NCBI RefSeq assembly: GCF_026262505.1
Contig: NC_067206.1
Span: forward strand, 32,503,896 to 32,567,895
Direction of reading: 5' to 3'
Length of the DNA: 64,000 nucleotides
Origin: Trichomonas vaginalis G3
Taxonomy: Eukaryota; Parabasalia; Trichomonadida; Trichomonadidae
The position numbers and the translations under genes are program-made. Below are positions 46,801 to 56,583 of the stretch, one piece after another. The notes beneath the pieces are model-generated. The model did no database searches, was not told the origin of the DNA, and was given only the letters and a program-made list of their open reading frames with translations. How positions within the stretch are numbered: the stretch's first letter is position 1; the number at the start of each line of letters is the position of its first letter.

Positions 46801-47307
46801 ATGTCCCAAGATGGTACAACACCAGCTCCAGCATCACCAACACTAGATATGATGGCAATGATGATGCAGATGATGCAACAGCAAACCCAGCTTATACAGC
46901 AAATGCAGGAAAAGAAAACTTTCAATAAACCTGCAAAGAACTCACAAGATCTTGAAGCTGGACTCAATGCTCTCAGGAACGACTACAAGAGAGAGCAGAT
47001 GACGTTTAGGAAGAAGGGTGATGAAGATTATGAGAATGATCCGATCGAGGAAGACGAGATCAAGTCCACTGCATCCACAAAGACCCTCCAGGATGAAAGA
47101 GATGATGAGGGATTCCTTACCAAGTCTCAAAGACTCTTTGTCCTTGAGTTCTTCACGATCTCTGCCTTGAGATCTATGAGGAATTGGAAGGGTCGCGTTC
47201 CAAGTGGCTCAAACAAGCGCGAACTACTCATGACCGCAGTACCGCTCACTAAGACAAAAGTCCAGCTCATGGACTTTATCCTTTCCGCTTGTCCCGACGA
47301 GATCTAA
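46801..47307 (+). CDS. Met/Gln-rich conserved Maverick protein
   Basis: 168 residues from MSQDGTTPAPASPTLDMMAM; the open frame to 46597 runs through repeats. C-terminal block SQRLFVLEFFTISALRSMRN with KVQLMDFILSACPDEI matches 7588-8166. Met/Gln run at residues 18-42. Intact. Confidence 0.65.
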   Translation: MSQDGTTPAPASPTLDMMAMMMQMMQQQTQLIQQMQEKKTFNKPAKNSQDLEAGLNALRNDYKREQMTFRKKGDEDYENDPIEEDEIKSTASTKTLQDERDDEGFLTKSQRLFVLEFFTISALRSMRNWKGRVPSGSNKRELLMTAVPLTKTKVQLMDFILSACPDEI

Positions 47308-47364
47308 GATCTGATCAGAGTAAAAACTTACATTTATGAGCTAAGCTCAGTAATAATTAGTTGT

Positions 47365-47571
47365 TTATTCTTTCTTCTCATACTTCTGTGCAAGGTTTCC
47401 ACGGAAGAACTCAAGCAACATTTGGATCTTTCCAAGCTTTCGACCTTCTTTTTCGAGGTCATCCTGGTAAGTTCGGAATGCGTCAACGTGTGAGCTCGCA
47501 TAGAATGCAGCAACAACAACCTCTTCTGCACCTTCTTTGCTGTCAAGTGGCATGAACTCGAATCCTTCCAT
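47365..47571 (-). CDS. Small Maverick protein, 68 residues
   Basis: MEGFEFMPLDSKEGAEEVVV with YASSHVDAFRTYQDDLEKEG and a basic/acidic end. Short, intact, convergent to 46801-47307. The longer start at 47601 overlaps the divergent ATG at 47595. No known domain. Confidence 0.5.
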   Translation of the reverse strand: MEGFEFMPLDSKEGAEEVVVAAFYASSHVDAFRTYQDDLEKEGRKLGKIQMLLEFFRGNLAQKYEKKE

Positions 47572-47594
47572 TCGACCAAATAAAAGTGACAAAA

Positions 47595-47895
47595 ATGTCA
47601 ATGAGACCCACTCGTTGCATAGATGCTAAACCTGGTCCGAAGATGCAAAAGTTCTTCAGAACACTCATGTCTGACCAGAGGGAGTACGGTCATGAAGAGG
47701 TCATACAGATCTTCGATCAGTGTGTACCAAAGCCTGAGAATCCAGACGAACTCTTCATGTAAATTTACTTGCTTCAATGGAGAGATGAGAGACAGGTATG
47801 AAACTCAGACCAATACAATCTTTCTAGGTTTCTGCAATTACCTAGAACAAGCATGCCAGATCAAATGGTCTGACACCATCTTCCTCCAAAAATAA
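47595..47895 (+). pseudogene. Frameshifted homologue of 5119-5376
   Basis: The first frame MSMRPTRCIDAKPGPKMQKF ends at 47762 after FRTLMSDQREYGHEEVIQIF (compare NQMLVSDPGKRYSKPELDRLF). The second frame resumes near 47755 and ends CNYLEQACQIKWSDTIFLQK. Preceded by AAAAGTGACAAAAATG. Confidence 0.55.
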
Positions 47896-47905
47896 ACTTT
47901 ATCGT

Positions 47906-48349
47906 TTATAACACTTCAGGATCTACATCTATTTCTTCTGCTTCATCCTCAATGTCGATCTCTTCGACAGGTTTGATAGCAGCTTTGAGTAAGTTCTTAC
48001 CCATTGTCTTAAGTTCAACTGGGTTATATTCTTTGTCTTTACTCTTTGTTGATTTCGTGAGATCTACATATAAACAATAACTTTTAGTCTTGTCAAGGTT
48101 TATTCTCGCTGAGAAATGGTCAGGAATGTTTATAGCTATCTTTTCAAACTTGAGTAAATTAGCTAAACCTTCATTTGTGTATTTCTGCTTATCGACAAAG
48201 ATCATGATCGGACTTGCACTATAACCATACTTTCCTTGACGTAATGTTTGTGGTAAGCATATAAGTAGTCTCTTTGCTGTTTTATTTTGCTTCTTCACTT
48301 CATCTACTAACTGTTGGATCTTAAAGAACTTCAAATGATGTTCAGACAT
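47906..48349 (-). CDS. Conserved Maverick protein (family of 32780-33253)
   Basis: 147 residues, MSEHHLKFFKIQQLVDEVKK. Shares the IFVDKQKYTNEGLANLLKF block and an acidic end (EEIDVDPEVL). Intact. No known domain. Confidence 0.65.
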   Translation of the reverse strand: MSEHHLKFFKIQQLVDEVKKQNKTAKRLLICLPQTLRQGKYGYSASPIMIFVDKQKYTNEGLANLLKFEKIAINIPDHFSARINLDKTKSYCLYVDLTKSTKSKDKEYNPVELKTMGKNLLKAAIKPVEEIDIEDEAEEIDVDPEVL

Positions 48350-48412
48350 CTTTATATACCTGATAAAAAGTTCAGATAAAAAATAATTAGCTATATTTTT
48401 ATTAGTGCATAA

Positions 48413-48586
48413 ATGAGTCTTTCTTTGAGATTTTCTGATGAAGATCTAACTTTGGTAAGATCTTTAAAAGATGATGAAAACATTCTTTCTGTCATTGATG
48501 AAGAAAAGAAATATTTCAGTAATGATGTAAAAATAGAGCTACTCATTCATACTGAGAAACAGTTTGTGATCGTGATCTTGAGTTAA
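48413..48586 (+). CDS. Small acidic ORF, 57 residues
   Basis: MSLSLRFSDEDLTLVRSLKD with YFSNDVKIELLIHTEKQFV. Its stop shares TTAA with the convergent fibre stop at 48583. No recognised family. Confidence 0.45.
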   Translation: MSLSLRFSDEDLTLVRSLKDDENILSVIDEEKKYFSNDVKIELLIHTEKQFVIVILS

Positions 48587-49971
48587 GCAGCTCTGAACCA
48601 AGCGAACACAGACATATATGGTGGCATATAATCTTCACCCGAGCCTGTTGCATCTGTGATTCCAGCTACAACATGTGTATGATTTCCTGTGGTTTCACAG
48701 AAAATACCCGTGCTTGAATCTACTGGGTCAGTTGAAATATCATATCTATTCATACCTTGTCTATCAGAACCTGCTGCAAGATTTGTATAACCTCTTTTTG
48801 TCATTGAATGTGAATGGTTTCCTTCCACAGATGTTCTTCCACTGAACCTATGCATATGTGAAGGAAGGTTTTCAATACCTATTTTCTTTGAACCACCAAA
48901 GTCCATTGATGAGTTAGAACAGTAAAGAAACTGATCAACAATCGGTTGCCAAACACCACCATAAAGGGTTTGCGGGCTTGTTGAGCTCATTGATGTAAAT
49001 ATAGAACCAATTGGATACATCATGTCAAACATGTTAGAAGGTCTATAAGTATAATCTACTGTGGTGACATCGTTCAAATAAAACTCAAACGTATCTCCAG
49101 GATGAATAGTTAAGTTTGTTCCATCTTTTTTGTGGAACACAAGTTCAATAGATTTACCATGACTCAATGTATAGTAACTTGGACCTTTTTCTGATGGATC
49201 AATGTTATAATTTATAAATATTGCAACTTTACCCATATCATTATTACCAAAGCTAACTGTAATGCTTTCAGGTATTCCATTGTTTACAGATGCATTAGAG
49301 ATCTTTGAGATCTGTTCATTAACATAAGTTTGTGTCTGCTTTGTTGTCTAACAGAACTGGTAACTCATGTGCTTTAAAGTTGTTATAACCAGAGACATAT
49401 TATATGCAGTACCATTCAAATTTTGCAAGGTCTCTGTTAAACTCATATGAGGATCTTCTTGTGGAGCACTTGAACCTAAAGTATAGTTCAAGATAATGTC
49501 ATCAGCTCTTATTTTCTTGATTTGAACTGGTTGGTCATTATCAGCTCCTATTTTATTGATTATAACAGGTTTGTCTTCTCTTGAACGAATTGATTTAACT
49601 GTCAAAGGTTCAGTGAACTCATTATTTTTCAAAGGAATCAATGTTGTATTGATGTTTTCACCATTAATATATACTTCTTTTGCATCAATACCAGATGGGA
49701 ATGAAACTCTTTCATTAACTTTAACTGTTGTACCATCACCTGGGTACATATCTTTCTCTGGACCTTTGATTGTCTTAAGTATGACAGACTGTGATAAAGT
49801 ATATTCTTTAGATGCAACTTTACGTATCTCTTCGTCAACATAACTTTTGTCAGCTTTGTCTGCAATCTTAAGTGCAGTTCTTCCTCCATTATTTTTGTTC
49901 TCCTCAACTTTCTTCGCTAATTCAGCAAGAATGAGATAAAGATAATCAGTAAGGTCATCAGTACCAGACAT
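48583..49971 (-). CDS. Collar-domain fibre protein, one frameshift
   Basis: Two frames (49348-49971 and 48583-49236) join near 49370, where HELPVLLDNKADTQTYVNEQ corresponds to YELPAMLDKKADKTYVDE in 27834-29202. The C-terminal frame has YPIGSIFTSMSSTSPQTLYG, FLYCSNSSMDFGGSKKIG, His-rich loops and EDYMPPYMSVFAWFRAA. About 460 residues in all. Attachment role by analogy with phage collar fibres. Confidence 0.8.
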
Positions 49972-50041
49972 ATAATATTATTGTTCTTTCTTGATGTATT
50001 AGCAACTTTCACTAAGGTCACAAAATCAGGGTACAAAGTAC

Positions 50042-51277
50042 TTAACGTAGAAATGATTGTTTTTGGTCCAGGATCTTTCTCTTCTTCATCATTAGCATCA
50101 CGTGCATTGGAATTGGTTCCAAAGGTCCAGTCACATCAAAACTCTCAAGTTCCATATAACCTTCATTTCTGAATCTTTCTATATGAGTTATCTTCTGGAA
50201 ACTTGTTTTAGTCTTTTCAACTAAATTTTTTATTCCATCCACAAAACCTCCTTTATGATTTGGACCAAGATTACCCAGAGTGTCAAGAACAGTATCTATA
50301 CCTTCTTGACTTTCAACAAAAGCCCAAAGAGCATTTATTTGACTCTGGAGTGATATCCATGAGGCTGCAGTAGCACCGGCGTTTGCTATGGCAAAGATGA
50401 ATGATAAAGGGTTGAACTTAAGACCAGATTCTTTATCTTTGACAATTTCAACGAAGTCATTGATATTTTTCTTCAAGTATTCCTTAGTCAGAAGAACTCC
50501 ATCGCCAGCTATACCAGTTGCTTTTGTCTTTCCTTTAACATCAAATGTGATTGGTTTCTTCAATAAAATAACTTCTGGTGTTGTACTGATGCTATCATTA
50601 GTGGAGAAAAATTCTCCGACATGACTTGCTAAGTATTCTTTCGTCAATAATGTTCCATCACCAACAATACCAGTTGCTTTTGGACCATCTTCTGTGAATG
50701 TCAATGGTTTCTTTAACATAACTTTATCTAAGTATATTGCAATACCACTATTTTGTACTTGTTCATGACCTAATATATAAGCAAATGCTGCGTTTAAAGC
50801 ATTATACAATGTATCTTCTTTAAATGTTAATTGACTGTTTTCAATCATTGGTATATTGAACAGTGTAGACCTTGGGTCAAAATGAACTCCATGGTCAATC
50901 GATAATAACCGTTTAACATGATATATTATAGTCTCTAATGCTTCATTAATATTTACCTCACGAGTTTCTTGCAAACCATTACTCGCCATACATGAAAACA
51001 TATAATCTCTATCAGTTGTGAAGAATGGAGCATCTAAGTAATTATTCTCTACTTTTGTCACACGATTCTGTAACGCTTGAAGGTATTGATTTAAGTCTGT
51101 TTCAACAATTGTACCATCTGGTTGCTCGATAGGTAATATACCAGGACCGATGGTAATGTCTTCATCAGCACCTTCTTTATGTATGACTAAAGCATTATCA
51201 GTAATTCTGAGAGTATATTCTTTATATTGAAGTACGCTAGACTTATAACATTCATATGCATATGGAACAACACTCAT
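50042..51277 (-). CDS. Fibre/spike protein related to 26298-27833
   Basis: 411 residues, MSVVPYAYECYKSSVLQYKE; N-terminus matches MTIAAYAYETNEARRAHELV. Contains two repeated domains ...GIVGDGTLLTKEYLASHVGEF and GIAGDGVLLTKEYLKKNIND, separated by about 55 residues, and a C-terminal helical region. No Gly-X-Y repeats. Start is 19 nt from the divergent gene at 51297. Probable fibre stalk. Confidence 0.65.
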   Translation of the reverse strand: MSVVPYAYECYKSSVLQYKEYTLRITDNALVIHKEGADEDITIGPGILPIEQPDGTIVETDLNQYLQALQNRVTKVENNYLDAPFFTTDRDYMFSCMASNGLQETREVNINEALETIIYHVKRLLSIDHGVHFDPRSTLFNIPMIENSQLTFKEDTLYNALNAAFAYILGHEQVQNSGIAIYLDKVMLKKPLTFTEDGPKATGIVGDGTLLTKEYLASHVGEFFSTNDSISTTPEVILLKKPITFDVKGKTKATGIAGDGVLLTKEYLKKNINDFVEIVKDKESGLKFNPLSFIFAIANAGATAASWISLQSQINALWAFVESQEGIDTVLDTLGNLGPNHKGGFVDGIKNLVEKTKTSFQKITHIERFRNEGYMELESFDVTGPLEPIPMHVMLMMKKRKILDQKQSFLR

Positions 51278-51296
51278 TCTTTTACTACATATAAAA

Positions 51297-52139
51297 ATGA
51301 TGTATTATCTACAATCGACTGATCCTAATAACTACGGGACAATACAGTTTCAAGCAGATCCTAACATGGGGCATCCAAGTAAGATAAAGATGAGAGTAAA
51401 AAGTGTCAGTACTATGGCGAACTTTATTGTTTGTGACGAAACAGATTATTTTGTCTTACAGTTAGACGAAGATGGAGAAGAAAAGGTGTGTACATTTAAG
51501 TCAGCTCTTTCATTTGATATGGATACTATTGTATCAAAACTACAAGAGATTGTAACAAAACAGTTTGATTATTATAACAAGAAAAAAGGTCAACATAATG
51601 TAACAGTTTCACTGAGTGCTACGAATCAACTTATATTTACGTCACAGGACAAAGGACATAAAGTCTATTTAAAAGATGCTTCACATAGAGCAAATCTTAT
51701 TTTAGGTGCATATGGAATAGAACTACCTATTGTACATAATTATTATCTACAAATGCCAAAACCACCTATGCTCAACTTCGGGTATCAGTTATACCTTCGT
51801 TCATCAATGTCTGTCATCTCTGGGTTCAATAATATTGACCAAGTTGATGATCGAAGAAAGATCATGTACAGATCTACATGTTATAACATCAATGAGTTCT
51901 GGATATCTGGTAAACCACTTATATGTAAGGAATCCTCACCATGGATAGATGCATTTCCATGGGAACTAACTAATGTTACGTTTACCTTAGTTGACTTCCA
52001 AGATCAGCCTGTTCGATTATTGTCACCAATGTTTATGGTGATAGAGATTAAACCAGATAAGCCAGAAGTTAGAGAAACCAATGATGTCAGTGATGATGAT
52101 ACAGAATCTTCGTACGATTATGATTACGATGACGATTAA
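51297..52139 (+). CDS. Putative penton/minor capsid protein
   Basis: 280 residues, homologous to 25516-26280 along its whole length, with an added Asp/Tyr-rich tail (YDYDYDDD). Blocks: TMANFIVCDETDYFVLQLDE, HRANLILGAYGIELPI and FTLVDFQDQPVRLLSPMFMV. Intact. See 25516 for the rationale. Confidence 0.6.
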   Translation: MMYYLQSTDPNNYGTIQFQADPNMGHPSKIKMRVKSVSTMANFIVCDETDYFVLQLDEDGEEKVCTFKSALSFDMDTIVSKLQEIVTKQFDYYNKKKGQHNVTVSLSATNQLIFTSQDKGHKVYLKDASHRANLILGAYGIELPIVHNYYLQMPKPPMLNFGYQLYLRSSMSVISGFNNIDQVDDRRKIMYRSTCYNINEFWISGKPLICKESSPWIDAFPWELTNVTFTLVDFQDQPVRLLSPMFMVIEIKPDKPEVRETNDVSDDDTESSYDYDYDDD

Positions 52140-52364
52140 AAAAAATAACGTATATTTTTTTATCGGTTATAAATGTCTGTCAGTATTTAAAGGATTGTTA
52201 ATAACTTCCCAGATGTAAGAGAGGTATGTTGATATGTTTGGATCAAAATGCCTAAGAAAGAAAGATATTACCAATAAATTAGCTCTGATTAAGAATCAAG
52301 GATACACAGGAAGTGCAGAGATATCAAGAATGCTAAGAGCTTCTATGATGACTACAATGGTATC
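52140..52364. other. Degraded 5' extension of PolB
   Basis: Between the stop at 52139 and the PolB ATG, translated pieces resemble the first frame of the other polymerase: LRKKDITNKLALIKNQGY and FYDDYNGI (compare ILNDYNGEI at about 33470). No single frame covers them, so the PolB start at 52365 may be downstream of the original one. Confidence 0.45.
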
Positions 52365-55300
52365 ATGAATGTTCCAGCTTCAAATTCCCCAGTTGCTTTA
52401 GATCACGATCAGAGATCTCATAATAGAGCGTTAATGGAGATGCAACCAATATACTCAGACCCTCCACCAAAGATTGATGAGAGCGAATTAGCATACAAAG
52501 AAATACAGAATGCCTTTTACGTTGTTAAGAACATTAATGGTCAAAAACTTCCTGATGAGAAATGGTTAGACCCAATAACTAAAGCAGGAGAAAGATTCAT
52601 TATGTTTAACATTGACCAATACAGTCCAAGAGGAAAAGATTACTTCAACAAGATGTTTCCAAGAGTTATGGCAAAGTTCATTGGACAGATAGACCTTTTC
52701 AAACAGAAGTGGACATTCTATTACGACTTTGATGAGAAGAGAAACATTTTGCGTCATTTGAACATCAATACAATGGGATCATTAGTTCATCAGTTACTTA
52801 ATGAAGCTCCAATAGCAGAAGTACAAGAATTAGCATCTAAAGTCCTTGAATCAAACTATGACTTCTTCCTTTGTAGTATTCCTTCGTTAAGGAAGATCGA
52901 GATCTTTGACTATACAGCTTATTCAGATGTTGATGCTTCTGCTTTGAGAAAAGGAACGTACACACCATATAAACTCACAGCTGAAGAACAAGTTATGTTA
53001 GATACGATGAGAGCAGCAGGTCAAGAAAAGATCGCACTCAAGATCATCAAACAAAACCATTCAAAGAAGAGAAACAGGTCACGTAATGGTCAGCTTTGGA
53101 CATGGACATGCAAATTACCTATTAACTTAGAGAGGTATCAGATCTTCAACGAACTTAATGCAGAGACAGCAAAGAAGATGATGAAAGATTCATGTTTCAT
53201 CTACGCTTGTATTCAAGCTGGTGTTGACGAAGCAACAATTAATCATATGAGGGAAATCATTCGTGTCAAAGATTTTCCAATGTCAAAGATTAAGGTTATT
53301 GCCAAAGAAACAGGAATAAGGTTCCATGTCATCAAATACAACGAGAAGTATTCAAATCATTCATATACTTATGAACCAGATGAAGAACCAAAGATGACAG
53401 TAGAACTTTTATTAATGTATGACCACTACATGTTGAACGAAAAGCTTCCAATAAGTTCAATGTTCATCAAGAACTATGAAGATGTTTGTAAGTTGTGCAA
53501 GGATTGGACTTTAGAGAAGAAGATGTTAGTTAACAGAAGATATGAAACAAGGTATGCAATTAACTCAAAGTTAGTTACACCACTTGCAAAAGTCATTGAA
53601 CTCTTGTTTGCTAACAATTATTTCGAACCAATTAGAACAGGAGAACTTTGCACATACTTCACAACGATGTATAATGAGAACCTTGAAGAAATGATTGACC
53701 TCACATACAATGAGCGTTATTGCGCAAGGATGAAGAAAGATTGGAGTTCAGAGACGAAGAAAGACATGAAGTTCCCAAGAGAACATGTTTTCTTTGCTGA
53801 CTTCGAAGCATCAACTGATGGAAACATTCACAAAGCATACAACATTTGTTTCATGGAAGATGACGATGATGGTTATACATCAATTTGGGGAAGTGACTGT
53901 GCGTCAAAATTCCTCGAAGCTTTACCAGATAAGAGTTTAGTTTATTTCCACAACTTATCGTACGATGTCACTTTTCTCATGTCTCAGTTAGAAGAGATTA
54001 CAGGAACTCCAATCATCAAAGGTTCACAAACGATGCAGATACAAGGAAAGTACAAAGGAAAACTTCTCTGCTTCAAAGACTCTTATGCAATCATCTCAAC
54101 TAAGTTGGAAAGATTCCCTGAAATGTTTCACCTCACTAGTGGTGAAAAAGAAGTTTTCCCATATAATTACTACACGGAAGAGTTAGTTAATACAACTAAA
54201 GTTGGTAACATCGATGATGCCATGAATCATGTCAAAGATATTGAAGCTTTTAATGAGAACATTGAGAAGATTGAAGATTGCAAGATTGATGATGAACACT
54301 TTGACATGGAAGTTTATTCGTCATTCTATTGCGGTCAAGATGTACGCATTTTACGAGATGGCTTTCTTAAGTTCCGCAATGACCTCATGACTGAGTTTGA
54401 AATAGATGCTTATGATTATGTTTCAATAAGTTCTATCTCAAACAAACTCTTTGAGAAGAGAGTATATTGGAAGAACGGTAATCTCTTTGATCTTGCAGGA
54501 AAACCTCGTGAATATATTTCCAAGTGTATTCAAGGAGGAAGATGCATGCTAGCTGAGAACAAGAAGCAATACAATGAAGGAGAACTCATCACTGACTTCG
54601 ATGCTGTATCATTGTATCCATCAGCAATTGCTAGACTTTACTGTTTAGAAGGAATTCCAAAAGTTATGACAGAAGAGATGAAGAGCAGTGAATACTTGTT
54701 GGAGCATCTCTTTGATGATGACCAAGCTGAACCAACAAAGGAAAAGTTCATCTCAGGATTTTACTGTCAGATCGAGATCTTGTCGATCGGTAAGAACTCA
54801 GCATTCCCATTGATTGTCGTCAATCCTGACATCAACCCTGACTTACATGTTGCCAGAAGTTCCAATACATGCTGCAAGATGTTCGTAGACCACATTACGC
54901 TTCAAGATCTGATCAAGTTCCAAGAGATCTCATGCAAAGTCATTGATGGATACTATTATGATGGAAAAAGGGACATGACAATAAGGAATGAAGTTAAGAA
55001 GCTCTTCGAATTACGTGCTAAGTATAAGAAGGAAGGTAATCCGATACAAGAGATCATCAAACTTCTTTTGAACAGTATCTATGGTAAGACGATATTAAAG
55101 CCCATTGACAAAAAGATTCGTTTCATCAAGGACAATAAGCTCACTGACTATATCATTAAGAACTATAATGACATACAGACAATAGAGTTCATCCCCGATT
55201 CCGAACTTTCATGTGTAAAGTCATTTAAACCTATCGTTCGTCACTTTAACTATTGTCCATTAGGTGTTTCAATCCTTTCTATGTCCAAACGAATCATGAA

Positions 55301-55847
55301 TGAAGTATTCTTCACAGCAGAAGATTTGGGCTTGAAGTTGTTCTATCAGGATACAGATAGTTTACACTTGTATGAGAAGGACTTAGATAAGTTAGCAGAA
55401 GAATACAAGAGAAGGTATAACAGAGAACTCATTGGAAAAGCACTGGGTCAATTTCATTCAGACTTTGCAGAGATTACTGCAGGACATATGTCTAAGGCAC
55501 AAAGATCTATATTCGTTGGAAAGAAGACTTACCTCGACGAATTAACCAATGACCTCAAGGAAATTGCTTTCCACTGTCGAATGAAGGGAATCACACAGGA
55601 CGTAATTGCACTTACTGCAAACCAAATGTTCCCAGATGCGATACAAGTACATTATGACGAGAAGAAAGGTTTGTTCTTCCCTGAGAAAGTTGGGGAAAAA
55701 TATAGCATCGTGGAATTGTACAAATCTCTTTATGAAGGTGATGAGATAACCTTTGACTTGTGCATTGGTTCGAAACCATGCTTCAACAAAAATAAGGACT
55801 TCACTATTTCAACGAAGTCATCTTTTGAACGTAAGTTAAAGTTCTAA
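52365..55847 (+). CDS. Protein-primed family B DNA polymerase of a Maverick
   Basis: Intact 1160 residues. N-terminal region (to about residue 450) with CFIYACIQAGVDEATINHMR and YDHYMLNEKLP, shared with 2933-5086. 3'-5' exonuclease: FADFEASTDG (ExoI, about 478), FHNLSYDVTFL (ExoII, about 530), YCGQDVRIL (ExoIII, about 655). Polymerase: DFDAVSLYPSA (motif A, about 745), LLNSIYGKT (B, about 902), YQDTDSLHL (C, about 995), then KKTYLDELTND and the end FERKLKF. Copies linear DNA from a protein primer, as in adenovirus and phi29. The residues seen are consistent with an active enzyme. Confidence 0.95.
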   Translation: MNVPASNSPVALDHDQRSHNRALMEMQPIYSDPPPKIDESELAYKEIQNAFYVVKNINGQKLPDEKWLDPITKAGERFIMFNIDQYSPRGKDYFNKMFPRVMAKFIGQIDLFKQKWTFYYDFDEKRNILRHLNINTMGSLVHQLLNEAPIAEVQELASKVLESNYDFFLCSIPSLRKIEIFDYTAYSDVDASALRKGTYTPYKLTAEEQVMLDTMRAAGQEKIALKIIKQNHSKKRNRSRNGQLWTWTCKLPINLERYQIFNELNAETAKKMMKDSCFIYACIQAGVDEATINHMREIIRVKDFPMSKIKVIAKETGIRFHVIKYNEKYSNHSYTYEPDEEPKMTVELLLMYDHYMLNEKLPISSMFIKNYEDVCKLCKDWTLEKKMLVNRRYETRYAINSKLVTPLAKVIELLFANNYFEPIRTGELCTYFTTMYNENLEEMIDLTYNERYCARMKKDWSSETKKDMKFPREHVFFADFEASTDGNIHKAYNICFMEDDDDGYTSIWGSDCASKFLEALPDKSLVYFHNLSYDVTFLMSQLEEITGTPIIKGSQTMQIQGKYKGKLLCFKDSYAIISTKLERFPEMFHLTSGEKEVFPYNYYTEELVNTTKVGNIDDAMNHVKDIEAFNENIEKIEDCKIDDEHFDMEVYSSFYCGQDVRILRDGFLKFRNDLMTEFEIDAYDYVSISSISNKLFEKRVYWKNGNLFDLAGKPREYISKCIQGGRCMLAENKKQYNEGELITDFDAVSLYPSAIARLYCLEGIPKVMTEEMKSSEYLLEHLFDDDQAEPTKEKFISGFYCQIEILSIGKNSAFPLIVVNPDINPDLHVARSSNTCCKMFVDHITLQDLIKFQEISCKVIDGYYYDGKRDMTIRNEVKKLFELRAKYKKEGNPIQEIIKLLLNSIYGKTILKPIDKKIRFIKDNKLTDYIIKNYNDIQTIEFIPDSELSCVKSFKPIVRHFNYCPLGVSILSMSKRIMNEVFFTAEDLGLKLFYQDTDSLHLYEKDLDKLAEEYKRRYNRELIGKALGQFHSDFAEITAGHMSKAQRSIFVGKKTYLDELTNDLKEIAFHCRMKGITQDVIALTANQMFPDAIQVHYDEKKGLFFPEKVGEKYSIVELYKSLYEGDEITFDLCIGSKPCFNKNKDFTISTKSSFERKLKF

Positions 55848-55851
55848 ACAC

Positions 55852-56079
55852 TTACTTATTATTTTTCTTAGCTTCTTCCTCTTCTCTCAATTTCTTTGCA
55901 ATCATTCGTGGATTCTTTGCGCGTCCAGCTGCTAATGCAGCTAATTGTTTCTCTGTGAGTTTACGCTTTGGTTTAGCTGGTTTCTCTTCTTGTGTTTGTT
56001 CTTTTGGTTTGAGTTCATTAAGTATTTCTTCACGAAGTTCATTCTTGAGTGCTTCTCTGTCGAAAGTATTCTCAGTCAT
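55852..56079 (-). CDS. Small basic protein with GRxKNPRxxAKK motif
   Basis: 75 residues from MTENTFDREALKNELREEIL; the longer start to 56154 would overlap the divergent gene. KPKRKLTEKQLAALAAGRAK matches 38078-38338 nearly exactly. Convergent to PolB with 4 nt between stops. Confidence 0.65.
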   Translation of the reverse strand: MTENTFDREALKNELREEILNELKPKEQTQEEKPAKPKRKLTEKQLAALAAGRAKNPRMIAKKLREEEEAKKNNK

Positions 56080-56113
56080 TTTGTTAGGAGTAAAAAATTT
56101 TATTAGGATAGAA

Positions 56114-56563
56114 ATGACGTCAAAACTTTCACCAAGTGAAAAGCAATCAATCATATTGAATGAAGCTAAAGGAATACAACATCCATTATATTATGTTTGT
56201 CATATGAAGAATGGTTCAGTTCAAGTTAGAAAGAGAAAGGCACCATTGAATTCACCAGCTCCTGCCCCAGCTCCTGTTGTTCAAGAAGCTCCTAAAGTTG
56301 ATGAGAAGAAAGAAGAAGAACAAGCATATACTAATAAAATGTTGTTAGAGATGATGACAAAGATATTAGAACGTAACAGTGTAGTTAATGAACCAAACAT
56401 GGACCCAATTGAACGTGAGAAGGAAACTAAAGAGAATCAAGAATATGTTCAATCAATGGAAGAGAAAAGAATACACTTCGATGATGAACCAGAGCCTGAA
56501 CCAGAACCTCCTAAACCTCAGCCACAAATAAGACGAATAATCCCAAGAATAAGAAGATTGTAA
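56114..56563 (+). CDS. Small Maverick protein with RKRK domain, upstream of MCP
   Basis: 149 residues from MTSKLSPSEKQSIILNEAKG. HPLYYVCHMKNGSVQVRKRK matches 38384-38812; then Pro/Ala- and Glu-rich regions, ending PQIRRIIPRIRRL. The longer open frame from 55955 is antisense to the basic protein and is not expected to be coding. Same position before MCP as in the inner element. Confidence 0.65.
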   Translation: MTSKLSPSEKQSIILNEAKGIQHPLYYVCHMKNGSVQVRKRKAPLNSPAPAPAPVVQEAPKVDEKKEEEQAYTNKMLLEMMTKILERNSVVNEPNMDPIEREKETKENQEYVQSMEEKRIHFDDEPEPEPEPPKPQPQIRRIIPRIRRL

Positions 56564-56583
56564 ATTTTTTATAGCTGAGAAAG

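Noticed and set aside
46385-46967. Several long ORFs on both strands through the 15-bp repeat
   Set aside because: The repeat lacks stops in most frames and its length is a multiple of three; the FTKDS and KAVFC repeats are by-products.
55955-56113. Long N-terminal extension of the gene at 56114
   Set aside because: It is antisense to the conserved basic protein at 55852-56079; the homologue at 38384 starts at the equivalent ATG.
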